DNA of 15,665 bases from Flavobacteriaceae bacterium (GCA_018623955.1 JAAZUX010000002.1:1-15665); one strand, 5' to 3'. Counted from the stretch's first letter, positions 7,241-14,736 are shown. Notes: generated by a model not told the origin, from the letters alone. Numbers and translations are program-made.

Positions 7241-8203
7241 ATGAAATTTTATTTACACCATACTACCCAATACAGCTATTTTAACCCGGTCATCGAAAGC
7301 GCCAATAAGATTCTACTCTATCCATTCAACGATATGAATCAACAGTTGGTAAACCACAAGCTGACCATCTCCGGAAATCCAAATGTATTTACCTATTTGG
7401 ACGATTATAACAATCGGGTGGGGTTTTTCACCTACGTACCGCCGCACAAGAAGTTGTTAATCAGCTCTGAAGCAGAAATAATCTCAAAAAAAATAGTTCT
7501 ACCGGAGGAAAAAACAAATACCAAAGATCAGTGGAAAGCCATTGAAGAAATTGGAAAAACCATTGACTACCTTCCTTTTTTAAGCATTGAAAAAATAGAG
7601 GCTTTTGAGCAGTTGAACGATCTATTGAATGAAATTATTGATAAAAAACATTCCCCACTCGAAAATGTAAAAAGCTTATGTGATTACATCAACAAAAGCT
7701 TCAACTATCAAAAGGGAGTAACCAATGTTTTTACCACCATTGACGAAGTATGGAAATTAAAATCCGGAGTATGTCAGGACTTTACCAACATATTGATACA
7801 ACTCTGTAGAATGGTAAAAATTCCGACAAGATATGTGAGTGGTTATGTTTTTGCAGACGAGGGATTACGCGGTGCCGGCGCTACTCATGCTTGGGTCGAA
7901 ATATTCATTCCCACTTATGGGTGGTTGGGACTTGATCCCACCAACAACTGTATTGCCGATCAATTTCATATCCGCTTGGCTGTAGGAAGAAATTATAATG
8001 ATTGTGCTCCTGTAAAAGGTGTTTTTAAGGGAAATGAAACCCAGTTAATGGATGTAAAGGTTCACTTGGATACCAAAAGAAAAACCAAGAATTTGGAATT
8101 GTTAACCCACGACTCAGTAGCCGTAGAAACCCATCAAAGCAGCACCCAAAATAGCTATAGAAGGAACTTGGAAATGATTCAACAACAGCAACAACAACAG
8201 TAG
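7241..8203 (+). CDS. Transglutaminase-like cysteine protein with polyglutamine tail
   Basis: Bacterial transglutaminase-family protein, third member of the ATP-grasp/alpha-E operon. In this setting the family is predicted to cleave or transfer amide bonds made by the ligase; no reaction has been shown here. Residues 1-82 are the family's N-terminal beta domain, beginning MKFYLHHTTQYSYFNPV. The papain-like core has the full triad: Cys178 in SGVCQDF, His216 in ATHAWVE and Asp232 in GLDPTNN. Residues about 255-320 are a hydrophilic extension ending in seven consecutive Gln (codons at 8180-8200) immediately before the stop. The Gln run is a CAA/CAG microsatellite and is unusual for the family as I know it. 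There is no signal peptide, so the protein should be cytoplasmic. An independent promoter follows, so the operon probably ends here. Confidence 0.92.
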   Translation: MKFYLHHTTQYSYFNPVIESANKILLYPFNDMNQQLVNHKLTISGNPNVFTYLDDYNNRVGFFTYVPPHKKLLISSEAEIISKKIVLPEEKTNTKDQWKAIEEIGKTIDYLPFLSIEKIEAFEQLNDLLNEIIDKKHSPLENVKSLCDYINKSFNYQKGVTNVFTTIDEVWKLKSGVCQDFTNILIQLCRMVKIPTRYVSGYVFADEGLRGAGATHAWVEIFIPTYGWLGLDPTNNCIADQFHIRLAVGRNYNDCAPVKGVFKGNETQLMDVKVHLDTKRKTKNLELLTHDSVAVETHQSSTQNSYRRNLEMIQQQQQQQ

Positions 8204-8265
8204 CTCCTTTATTACTTTAGTGGTTCTTTAATAATTTATAATTTTAAAGTCAAATCATTTCAAGC

Positions 8266-8273
8266 TATATTTG
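8266..8273 (+). promoter_or_regulatory. Bacteroidota -7 element (TATATTTG) upstream of the BI-1 family gene
   Basis: Exact TAnnTTTG match 39 nt before the ATG at 8313, giving a predicted leader of about 30 nt. The upstream -33 region is AT-rich without a clear TTG. It implies that the Bax inhibitor-like gene is transcribed separately from the ATP-grasp operon, at least in part. Confidence 0.6.
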
Positions 8274-8312
8274 TTTGAATAACGTTTATTTCAGACATTA
8301 AATAATACTACA

Positions 8313-9050
8313 ATGGCCAACCACTTATCCTTAAGATCGGGAAATCCGGTACTTACCAAAACCACTTTTTCAAACACTTCAGTAATTTCAGAAACCATGA
8401 CAATCAATGGAACGGTCAACAAAACTGCTATTAGTTTACTGTTGTTGATAGGCACAGGCTATCTGACCTTTAACACAATCAATCCCGGCATATTGGTCGC
8501 CTGTGGTATTGGAGGTTTTATTGTAGCCATAGTCACTGTTTTCAAAAAGGAATGGGCACCCATAACGGTTCCCCTATATGCCATATTGGAAGGTGCTTTA
8601 TTGGGTGGAATATCGTTTATGTACAACAGTCTTTATGACGGTATCGTAACCGATGCGATTTTTCTTACCGTAGGTATCCTACTATCACTACTGGTTGCCT
8701 ATCGTTCGGGTTATATCAAGCCTACTGAAAATTTTAAATTAGGGATTTTTGCCGCCACAGGAGGCATTGCCATCGTCTATTTGGTCAATTTTGTAATGGG
8801 GTTTTTTGGATCGAGTATGGGAATCATGCAAATCAACAACGCTTCTCCCATGAGTATAGGTTTCAGTGTGGTTGTAGTGATCATTGCTGCGCTCAATCTA
8901 GTTTTAGACTTTGACTTTATCGAAGAGGGCGCTGAAAAAGGAGCTCCCAAATACATGGAATGGTATGGTGCTTTTGGCCTTTTAGTTACGCTGATCTGGC
9001 TCTACCTTGAGATCCTAAGACTCTTGGCCAAACTCAATTCCAGAAGATAG
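8313..9050 (+). CDS. Bax inhibitor-1/YccA family integral membrane protein
   Basis: Seven-helix inner-membrane protein of the bacterial Bax inhibitor-1 group (TMBIM/YccA superfamily, COG4760 type). Structurally studied members act as pH-sensitive calcium leak channels; the role of this bacterial group is not settled. The 245 aa start with a soluble segment typical of the group (SLRSGNPVL, then TMTINGTVNKT at 29-39). Hydrophobic helices follow at roughly 37-55, 60-77, 84-103, 112-130, 143-165, 181-199 and 215-238. Acidic residues at the end of helix 6 (DFDFIEEGAEKGAPK, 199-213) are in the place of the family's conserved aspartates. Flanking spacers of about 100 nt and its own promoter suggest a single-gene unit between the ATP-grasp operon and the sulfotransferase. 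I see no evidence for a functional link to either. Confidence 0.9.
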   Translation: MANHLSLRSGNPVLTKTTFSNTSVISETMTINGTVNKTAISLLLLIGTGYLTFNTINPGILVACGIGGFIVAIVTVFKKEWAPITVPLYAILEGALLGGISFMYNSLYDGIVTDAIFLTVGILLSLLVAYRSGYIKPTENFKLGIFAATGGIAIVYLVNFVMGFFGSSMGIMQINNASPMSIGFSVVVVIIAALNLVLDFDFIEEGAEKGAPKYMEWYGAFGLLVTLIWLYLEILRLLAKLNSRR

Positions 9051-9156
9051 TTTTCTAATTTTACAGGCCCTGATTTTAAATTGTTTCCCTGCTTGCTGAA
9101 AAATTCACTGAGTAACAATTTCTTGTTTTAAACTTATAGATCATTTATCCATTAGC

Positions 9157-10794
9157 ATGAAAAACTATCTAACACTGCTCTACTTATCGGTCATTACGAT
9201 TATTCTATCCTGTGATTCAGATCAATCACTACAATTTTTAACGACCCCCAAAATTGTAGAAAATCCCAACAACGACGCTCCCCTAACCGCCTACATCAAT
9301 TTCAAATCCAATCATCCTGTAGATTCTGTAATCGTAAAAATCAATGATGGGGAAAGAGAAACAATACTTAAGTATCACCAGAGGGATAAAACAAAATACG
9401 GGTACTTGTTGAAGTATATGAAACCTCAAAAAAAGCACAGTATCTCTCTTCATCTCAAGGACAAATCGGGAAAAGTTTTTAATGTCGACCAAAAATCATC
9501 ATTTACCACACCGGCACTTCCTCAAAAGGATTTTCTTTTCCCAAAAATTGTAATTACCAAAAACCAAAAGACTGAGAAAGAAGAATTGACCCTTATCAAT
9601 CCCAGAAGAAGAGGCAGTATGGTGCGAGAGGAAGGAAACACCTTCAACCAAAACTATGGATTGCTCACAATCATTAACCAAAAAGGAGAGGTATTGTGGT
9701 ATTATCAAAATGACTCAAGGATCAGCGATTTCGATCTTTTACCCAATGGAAATATCTCCTATGTAACCCAAGACAATAAAATAATCGAAATAGATTTTGC
9801 GGGAAACATCGTCAAACAATGGTATGCAGCCCAAAGACCAAAGGGAAAAGATAAAGATGCCATCCCGGTCAACACGCCCACCTTTCATCATGACACAGCC
9901 CTGTTACCCAACGGAAACAGATTGGTGTTGAGTACCCAGGCCAGAGAAATTAATAATTACTACAGCAGTGAAATTGACCCGGGAGCCCCCCGAAAAAAAC
10001 AAAATGTGATGGGTGATGTTGTAGTAGAATTTAATCCCAAAGGGGGAATTGTCCATCAATGGAATAGTTTCGATCATTTGCCTGTAATGAGAATTGGTTA
10101 CGAAACCTTTAGCAATTTTTGGATCAGGAGGGGATTTCCCAATACCATTGATTGGACCCATGCCAATGCAGTGGTTCCCATCAAAGGGCAAGATGCTTAT
10201 TTAGTCAACTTTCGTTATCAAAGCGCTGTGATCAAAGTCAACAAAAAAACTGGAGATATCGAATGGATTTTTGCCGAAAATACGGGATGGGGAGAGAATC
10301 TGAAAGACAAAATACTTTCATTACCAAAAACGGGACTGAACTGGCATCAACATTCCCCCAGATATACCCAATCGGGTAACTTGTTGTTCTTTAACAATAA
10401 CAATTTTCAATCCAGGCCTTTTGAAAAAACAAAGGAGATCGTTGAAAGCCCCAGTTATGTGGTTGAATATAAAATTGATGAAATCAACAAAAAAGCAACC
10501 AAATTATGGAGCACTGAGAACGATGGTGAGGAAAAGGTTTACAGCATTGCCATGGGCAGGGTCAGTGAACTCAAAAACAGTGGAAACATATTGGCGTGTT
10601 ATGGTGCACTCCTAAGTCCGGAGTACTTTGATGAAATGACCTGGTGGAACAGAATCAAATACCCTCAATGGACCATGGTAAGAGAATACACCAAAACCAA
10701 AATCCCAAAAGTAGTTTGGGAATTAAAATTGCTCCCACTGACAGTCGACAGTAAAATTGGTTGGACCCTTTTTGGTGCCGAAAGAATAGAATAA
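9157..10794 (+). CDS. Arylsulfate sulfotransferase (ASST family) lipoprotein
   Basis: Predicted PAPS-independent sulfotransferase that moves sulfate from an aryl sulfate donor to a phenolic acceptor through a sulfohistidine, outside the cytoplasm. The 545 aa start with a lipoprotein signal ending LSC (Cys19) followed by acidic DSD, which may favour surface display in Bacteroidota. Residues about 25-120 form the N-terminal beta domain and about 160-545 a beta-propeller with repeats such as GEVLWYYQNDSRISDFDLLP. Catalytic residues of E. coli AssT (His252, His356, Arg374, His436) have counterparts: HH at 244-245, His335 in DWTHANAV, Arg353 in NFRYQSAVIKV, and His397/His399 in NWHQHSPR. His335 to Arg353 is 18 residues, as in E. 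coli. Apart from the lipid Cys there is only one cysteine (481), so the disulfide known from E. coli cannot form. No clear promoter was found in the 106-nt upstream gap. The gene ends 10 nt from a convergent gene. Confidence 0.9.
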   Translation: MKNYLTLLYLSVITIILSCDSDQSLQFLTTPKIVENPNNDAPLTAYINFKSNHPVDSVIVKINDGERETILKYHQRDKTKYGYLLKYMKPQKKHSISLHLKDKSGKVFNVDQKSSFTTPALPQKDFLFPKIVITKNQKTEKEELTLINPRRRGSMVREEGNTFNQNYGLLTIINQKGEVLWYYQNDSRISDFDLLPNGNISYVTQDNKIIEIDFAGNIVKQWYAAQRPKGKDKDAIPVNTPTFHHDTALLPNGNRLVLSTQAREINNYYSSEIDPGAPRKKQNVMGDVVVEFNPKGGIVHQWNSFDHLPVMRIGYETFSNFWIRRGFPNTIDWTHANAVVPIKGQDAYLVNFRYQSAVIKVNKKTGDIEWIFAENTGWGENLKDKILSLPKTGLNWHQHSPRYTQSGNLLFFNNNNFQSRPFEKTKEIVESPSYVVEYKIDEINKKATKLWSTENDGEEKVYSIAMGRVSELKNSGNILACYGALLSPEYFDEMTWWNRIKYPQWTMVREYTKTKIPKVVWELKLLPLTVDSKIGWTLFGAERIE

Positions 10795-10804
10795 AAAATC
10801 AACA

Positions 10805-11233
10805 TTAGGGTTTAAAAAAATCATCTTCCTCAATAACCATAAAGTTCCCTTCCATGGATGCATCGTAGAAGAAGGTAAAGGTGTGACGTTCTCCGTAATT
10901 GATGACGGTTTTTTGAAGGTCTTCAAAGTAAAACTCCTTTGATTTGTACTGCAAATAAACTCTGGAAATGGGTAATCCGGTAAACAAATACTCCTCATTG
11001 TTACGGATGTAAACGTGGTTCAGGTATTTTTTGTACTGATCTCGAACGCAAACAATGATATCGTGATCTACAGTATTTTTAACTAACAAAAAAGTATTGG
11101 ATACGGGAGCGACAACATCCGGAGGAAAACGATCCGCAAAGGTCTTGTCCCCGGTTTTACCTCTTTGTGAATGAATGCTCAGGGGTAGGGCGAGTAAAAA
11201 TGCCAAAAATGTATATTTCAAAAGAAGATCCAT
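10805..11233 (-). CDS. Small secreted protein of unknown function
   Basis: I do not recognise this 142-aa protein. It starts with a signal peptide (hydrophobic residues 3-20, likely cleavage near SIHS-QR at 22-23), so it should be periplasmic or secreted. The mature part alternates hydrophobic and polar residues (NTFLLVKNTVDHDIIVCV, HVYIRNNEEYLFTGLP, FYFEDLQKTVINYGERHTFTFFYD), suggesting a small beta-sandwich. It ends in an acidic-aromatic tail (EEDDFFKP). There is one cysteine, so no internal disulfide. It is 74 nt downstream of the alpha/beta hydrolase on the same strand and may share its transcript. The 3' end faces the sulfotransferase gene with a 10-nt gap and no hairpin terminator visible. 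It is a real gene judging from the signal peptide and codon use, but function is open. Confidence 0.7.
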   Translation of the reverse strand: MDLLLKYTFLAFLLALPLSIHSQRGKTGDKTFADRFPPDVVAPVSNTFLLVKNTVDHDIIVCVRDQYKKYLNHVYIRNNEEYLFTGLPISRVYLQYKSKEFYFEDLQKTVINYGERHTFTFFYDASMEGNFMVIEEDDFFKP

Positions 11234-11307
11234 CCTTAAAAAATTACACCTTTAAATTTAATGATTTATATGGAATTGTGAAGATCCTTGAGCAAAAAAT
11301 TTATAAA

Positions 11308-12171
11308 CTATTGGGGCTTCAAAAAGCTGACGATTTGATCAATCACACTGTCGTCCCTCAAAATCCTCCGGTGCCCAAGTCCCTTGGTAACAATCAGTTT
11401 ACCTTTCTTGAGGTTTTTTTCAATATTGATGGCATTGTACAGCTCTACTTCCCTGTCATTTTCATCATGGATTATCATGCACTTGGCATTAATGGATTGG
11501 GCTGAGATTGAACTTGAAAAGGCTGAAATATTTTTGTTTATTTTTCGAAAAAAGTGATCCAACATCAACTTTCGAGATTTTTCCCCCAACCCTATCAAAT
11601 CATAATATTTTTCAAATAGATCAATTGACTGATCAAAAGGACTGATCAATATTAGTTTTTTGATTTCAGGACGGTCAGCACATACATAAATACTTGAAAA
11701 TCCACCCCCGGAGTGCCCCAAAATTGCTTCAAAAGGACCCCATCGGCTCAGCAATGAATCCAGGGTAAGAATAAACTCCGGAAGATTGGTGGTCAATCCG
11801 CGAGATTTGCCGTGAGCAGGAGCATCAAAAGCATAAATGTCATAATCCAATCGCATAAGTGCTTCAATGATTTTATAAAAATTGGTGGCTCTTCCACTCC
11901 ACCCATGCATCAGCATGATCTTGGGACCCTTTCCTTCCCAATGATAACAAAAAACACTTTTACCAAGCTTTTTGATATTGACTGATGATTTTTGAGCCTG
12001 AGACAATACAGGGATTTCTCGCTCCAGTAATTTGTACCTAAAGGGTCTGGCAAAGAAAAAAGCCGCCAAACGCATCCCAAGGTAGGGATGCAGAAATTCT
12101 AAGATCCTCAATGAATATATAAAAGCTGAGGGAAGAACAATTCCCTGGTTGTCATTTCTCGGTTTGTCCAT
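11308..12171 (-). CDS. Alpha/beta hydrolase
   Basis: Serine hydrolase of the alpha/beta fold, 287 aa. The oxyanion-hole segment LMHGWSG is at 87-93, DAPAHGKS at 116-123 is the usual second loop, the nucleophile elbow GHSGGG at 152-157 places Ser154, the acid is Asp236 or Asp239 (HDENDREV), and the base is His267 in GLGHRRI. All triad elements are present, so it should be active, most likely as an esterase or lipase-like enzyme; the substrate cannot be read from the sequence. The first 60 residues are hydrophobic and basic (LRILEFLHPYLGMRLAAFFFARP) without a cleavage site, suggesting membrane association. The start is supported by a good Shine-Dalgarno, AAGGAG on the minus strand at about 12187-12182, 10 nt before the ATG; this is unusual in this window. 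It is followed by the small secreted protein gene. Confidence 0.9.
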   Translation of the reverse strand: MDKPRNDNQGIVLPSAFIYSLRILEFLHPYLGMRLAAFFFARPFRYKLLEREIPVLSQAQKSSVNIKKLGKSVFCYHWEGKGPKIMLMHGWSGRATNFYKIIEALMRLDYDIYAFDAPAHGKSRGLTTNLPEFILTLDSLLSRWGPFEAILGHSGGGFSSIYVCADRPEIKKLILISPFDQSIDLFEKYYDLIGLGEKSRKLMLDHFFRKINKNISAFSSSISAQSINAKCMIIHDENDREVELYNAINIEKNLKKGKLIVTKGLGHRRILRDDSVIDQIVSFLKPQ

Positions 12172-12181
12172 TGAATCAATA

Positions 12182-12187
12182 CTCCTT
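12182..12187 (-). promoter_or_regulatory. Shine-Dalgarno-like sequence for the alpha/beta hydrolase
   Basis: The minus strand reads AAGGAG 10 nt before the ATG at 12171-12169. Strong SD sites are rare in Bacteroidota, and the other genes here lack one. It supports the chosen start. Confidence 0.4.
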
Positions 12188-12227
12188 TTTAAAACTTCGC
12201 ATACTAAATCCCATTGGTAAATTTAAG

Positions 12228-12240
12228 AATCATAATGATT
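12228..12240. repeat. Perfect 6-1-6 inverted repeat between divergent genes
   Basis: AATCAT-A-ATGATT lies in the 200-nt gap between the leftward hydrolase (start 12171) and the rightward lipoprotein gene (start 12372). Next to it is the palindrome TAAATTTA (12218-12225), a near match to a -7 element on both strands. Further right, ATCATTAA occurs twice 15 nt apart (12276-12283 and 12291-12298). Together they could be operator sites, but the region is AT-rich and chance is a serious alternative. Confidence 0.3.
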
Positions 12241-12371
12241 TTTGATCGGATTAATTTAAAAGGTTTTTTGAGTGGATCATTAAGTTGTCAATCATTAATT
12301 AAAACCCTCATAATTATAGGTTTACAGAAAAAAATCATACATTCACATTAATATTAACTGATATTATTTTT

Positions 12372-12881
12372 ATGAAAACCTTAAAAATTTCAATACTCGT
12401 TCTAGTCACCACACTTCTCTTTTCATGCCAACCGGCAGTGGAATCAGCACCGGAAATTGATTTAACCACATATAATCTCAATTTAGCTACCGCCCAAAAA
12501 CTCTTCGCCAGTTTTTCGACCGAAGATATCGAAAGTCAAAAACCACTATTGTGTCCTGGCATCACTCATTATTCTCCCTTTTATGGAAGTGAACCCTCTA
12601 AAATGGAAGGATTTTTGGCTTCCAGTAAAGCATGGATGGACAACTTTGATGAAATAACTTATAACGATCCAAAATGGTTCCCCGGAACAGATGAGTCAGG
12701 AAAGCCCGATGGTTCTGTGATGACCATGGGAAAATGGACGGCCAAAAATACTGCTACAGGCAATGTGATCAGCATCAATGCCTTTCACACTTTTGAATTC
12801 AATCAAAAAAATCAAATTCATGAAACAAGAGACTTTTTTGATGCCTCCGGTGTAATGGCAGCTGCGATGAAAACTGAATAA
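12372..12881 (+). CDS. NTF2/SnoaL-like domain lipoprotein
   Basis: Small lipoprotein of 169 aa. Residues 1-19 are a lipoprotein signal ending LFSC (Cys19), after which a short linker leads to one cone-shaped NTF2/SnoaL-like domain. Supporting features are the early helix NLATAQKLFASFSTEDIE (35-52), the central SSKAWMDNFDEITYNDPKWFPG segment and strands such as SVMTMGKWTAKNTATGNV and NAFHTFEFNQKNQIHETRDFFD, where the last is the typical closing strand of the family. Members range from isomerases and dehydratases to non-enzymatic ligand binders, and no catalytic residues can be assigned here. It stands alone, with divergent transcription on the left and an intrinsic terminator 26 nt after its stop. 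A role beside the sulfatases is possible only from position. Confidence 0.78.
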   Translation: MKTLKISILVLVTTLLFSCQPAVESAPEIDLTTYNLNLATAQKLFASFSTEDIESQKPLLCPGITHYSPFYGSEPSKMEGFLASSKAWMDNFDEITYNDPKWFPGTDESGKPDGSVMTMGKWTAKNTATGNVISINAFHTFEFNQKNQIHETRDFFDASGVMAAAMKTE

Positions 12882-12907
12882 TCAATTCATCAACCGATAA
12901 AACAAAG

Positions 12908-12932
12908 CCCTTCTCTACAGAAGGGTTTTTTT
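12908..12932 (+). terminator. Intrinsic terminator after the NTF2-like lipoprotein gene
   Basis: Perfect 7-bp stem CCCTTCT/AGAAGGG with loop CTAC (12908-12925), followed directly by seven T (12926-12932). It is the clearest terminator in the window and separates the lipoprotein gene from the following sulfatase. Confidence 0.9.
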
Positions 12933-12952
12933 AGCGCCTCAATCCAGTTTGA

Positions 12953-12960
12953 TATATTTG
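12953..12960 (+). promoter_or_regulatory. Bacteroidota -7 element (TATATTTG) for the downstream sulfatase
   Basis: Exact TAnnTTTG match only 17 nt before the ATG at 12978, right after the terminator. A start about 7 nt downstream of the element would leave a leader of roughly 10 nt. No clear -33 TTG is visible; the upstream side is occupied by the terminator T-tract. Confidence 0.5.
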
Positions 12961-12977
12961 ATCTACAAAGCTTTTTT

Positions 12978-14591
12978 ATGAAAAAAAGAATCCTAACACT
13001 GTCAATTATTTCTACGGTTGTAATGGGCCTAACTTTGGTTACGACCATGGATCAACAACCTAAACCAATCAAAACCAATTCATCAAAGTCAAAAACAAAC
13101 TTTGAAAAAGACAAACCCAATATTCTTTTCATCGCGGTAGACGACATGAACGATTGGGTAGGCTATCTGAATGGACATGAAGGAATGAAAATCCATACCC
13201 CCAACATAGACAAACTGGCGCGTAACTCCATGGTTTTTACCAACGCTCATACCCCCTCTCCTGCTTGTGCACCTGCACGTGCAGCCATTTTATCTGGAGT
13301 ACATCATGCCCGTTCCGGCATTCAAAACACCCACTGGGGCGACGGCCCCAAATGGAGAAAATTCCCCCAACTGAAAAACGTAGAAACCCTCGAACAATTT
13401 TTTAAATACAGAGGCTATAAGACCCTTGGAGCCGGTAAAATATACCACAGTCAGGCCCCTCCCTGGACACCTACCAGTCAGGTAGAACCCGAAAACTGGG
13501 ATTTCTATTATCCCAGCCCCTACATCTCCCACCCCTATCAGATTCGTGCGCCCGAAGAGGTAATCTATCCAAAGGAAGTAGACAACAAAAGCCGACCGGG
13601 TGAACATGACGGAAGCGGCAAAAGCAGTTGGTGGACTTGGGGTCCCCTGGCTGTTGAAGATCAAAAAATGGCCGACTATCACATAGTCGATTGGGCCAAC
13701 CATCAACTCAAGGCAGATCACAAAAAACCTTTTTTTCTCGCCGTAGGTACATGGAAACCACATGACCCCTGGGAAATCCCTCAAAAGTACTTCGATCTAT
13801 ATCCATTACAAGACATCGTTCTCCCGCTTCATAAAGACAATGACCTCAAGGATGCCTTTAATCACGGCAGACGTTGGATTCAAGAATGGGTGGTAAAAAA
13901 CAAGCAGTGGAAAAAAGTGGTACAATCCTATGCAGCAGCCATCACCTTCTCCGATGCAATGATTGGCAGGTTGTTGGATCAACTAAAAGAATCAAAATAT
14001 GCTGACAATACAATCATTGTACTGTGGTCGGATCATGGGATGCATATGGGAGAAAAGGAAAACATTGAAAAATTTACACTTTGGGAACGATCCACCCGTG
14101 TACCACTCATCATATCCTATCCCGGTGTCATACCGGCTCAGACAAGCTGTGACCAACCTGTGAGTTTGATGGACATTTACCCTACCCTGGTGGAACTGAC
14201 CGGTTTTGAAAAGCCTAGCCATTTGGATGGCCAGAGTTTGGTTCCTCAAATCAAAAATCCAAATGCCTCAAAGACGCCTGTCATCAGTAGCTATCAGTTT
14301 ACCTGGACAGATAAGCCTTTTGCAGGTCATGCCGTAAGGAGCAAAAACTATCGATATATCTATTACCCCGACATCGGTCTTGAGGAGTTGTACGACCATC
14401 AAACTGACCCCAATGAATGGCACAATATTGCCTATAAAAAAGAACATGAAAAAATCATTAAAAGCCACAGAAAAGTACTTTTGGAGATGCTACCCGAACT
14501 CAAATGGAAATCGGAAACTCCAAAGGGTTATCACATCGACTCCAACGGGAATGTAAGTTTTTTGAATTATACGGAATTGGTCCAAAAATAA
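12978..14591 (+). CDS. S1-family sulfatase, iduronate-2-sulfatase-like
   Basis: Formylglycine-dependent sulfatase, 537 aa, complete. Residues 1-23 are a hydrophobic leader with no lipobox, so export to the periplasm or anchoring by an uncleaved leader are both possible. Residues 24-46 are a low-complexity Lys/Ser/Asn linker. The catalytic domain begins PNILFIAVDDMNDW: Asp55 and Asp56 are metal ligands. C-A-P-A-R at 97-101 then AAILSG is the signature, with Cys97 as the formylglycine precursor. GAGKIYH at 151-157, WKPHDPW at 259-265 and WSDHGMHMGEK at 350-360 supply the remaining conserved Lys, His, Asp and His; KFTLWERSTRVPLI at 365-378 follows. The DDMNDW, KPHDPW and DHGMHMGEK pattern is that of iduronate-2-sulfatase-like members; the substrate is not assured. 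It has its own promoter and is the second sulfatase of the window, of a different subtype from the first. Confidence 0.94.
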   Translation: MKKRILTLSIISTVVMGLTLVTTMDQQPKPIKTNSSKSKTNFEKDKPNILFIAVDDMNDWVGYLNGHEGMKIHTPNIDKLARNSMVFTNAHTPSPACAPARAAILSGVHHARSGIQNTHWGDGPKWRKFPQLKNVETLEQFFKYRGYKTLGAGKIYHSQAPPWTPTSQVEPENWDFYYPSPYISHPYQIRAPEEVIYPKEVDNKSRPGEHDGSGKSSWWTWGPLAVEDQKMADYHIVDWANHQLKADHKKPFFLAVGTWKPHDPWEIPQKYFDLYPLQDIVLPLHKDNDLKDAFNHGRRWIQEWVVKNKQWKKVVQSYAAAITFSDAMIGRLLDQLKESKYADNTIIVLWSDHGMHMGEKENIEKFTLWERSTRVPLIISYPGVIPAQTSCDQPVSLMDIYPTLVELTGFEKPSHLDGQSLVPQIKNPNASKTPVISSYQFTWTDKPFAGHAVRSKNYRYIYYPDIGLEELYDHQTDPNEWHNIAYKKEHEKIIKSHRKVLLEMLPELKWKSETPKGYHIDSNGNVSFLNYTELVQK

Positions 14592-14594
14592 TTA

Positions 14595-14603
14595 GGGGGG
14601 GGG
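14595..14603 (+). repeat. Nine-guanine homopolymer just after the sulfatase stop codon
   Basis: G9 begins 3 nt after the TAA at 14589-14591, in otherwise AT-rich intergenic DNA. It does not affect any reading frame I can see. It may be a slippage-prone tract or a sequencing artefact. Confidence 0.85.
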
Positions 14604-14736
14604 CGACTTTCAAATGGTTTTTAACACCTATTGATGTATCTTCCGATCCTATGCCCACTTGGAAAGAAGGAACATAATTTTTAAATTTATAACACGAATT
14701 ATAATTAACCGATAAAAAAATTAATGTAAGTAGATC

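Noticed and set aside
8313..9050. BI-1 family protein as the fourth member of the ATP-grasp operon
   Set aside because: A 109-nt gap with its own exact -7 element separates it, and I know of no established association of the two families.
11167..11505. 112-codon plus-strand open frame
   Set aside because: It overlaps antisense the 5' end of the small secreted protein gene and the 3' end of the alpha/beta hydrolase, both of which have family or signal-peptide support.
13290..13784. 164-codon open frame on the minus strand
   Set aside because: It lies fully inside the complete iduronate-2-sulfatase-like gene, antisense to its conserved region. Its protein has no recognisable motif.
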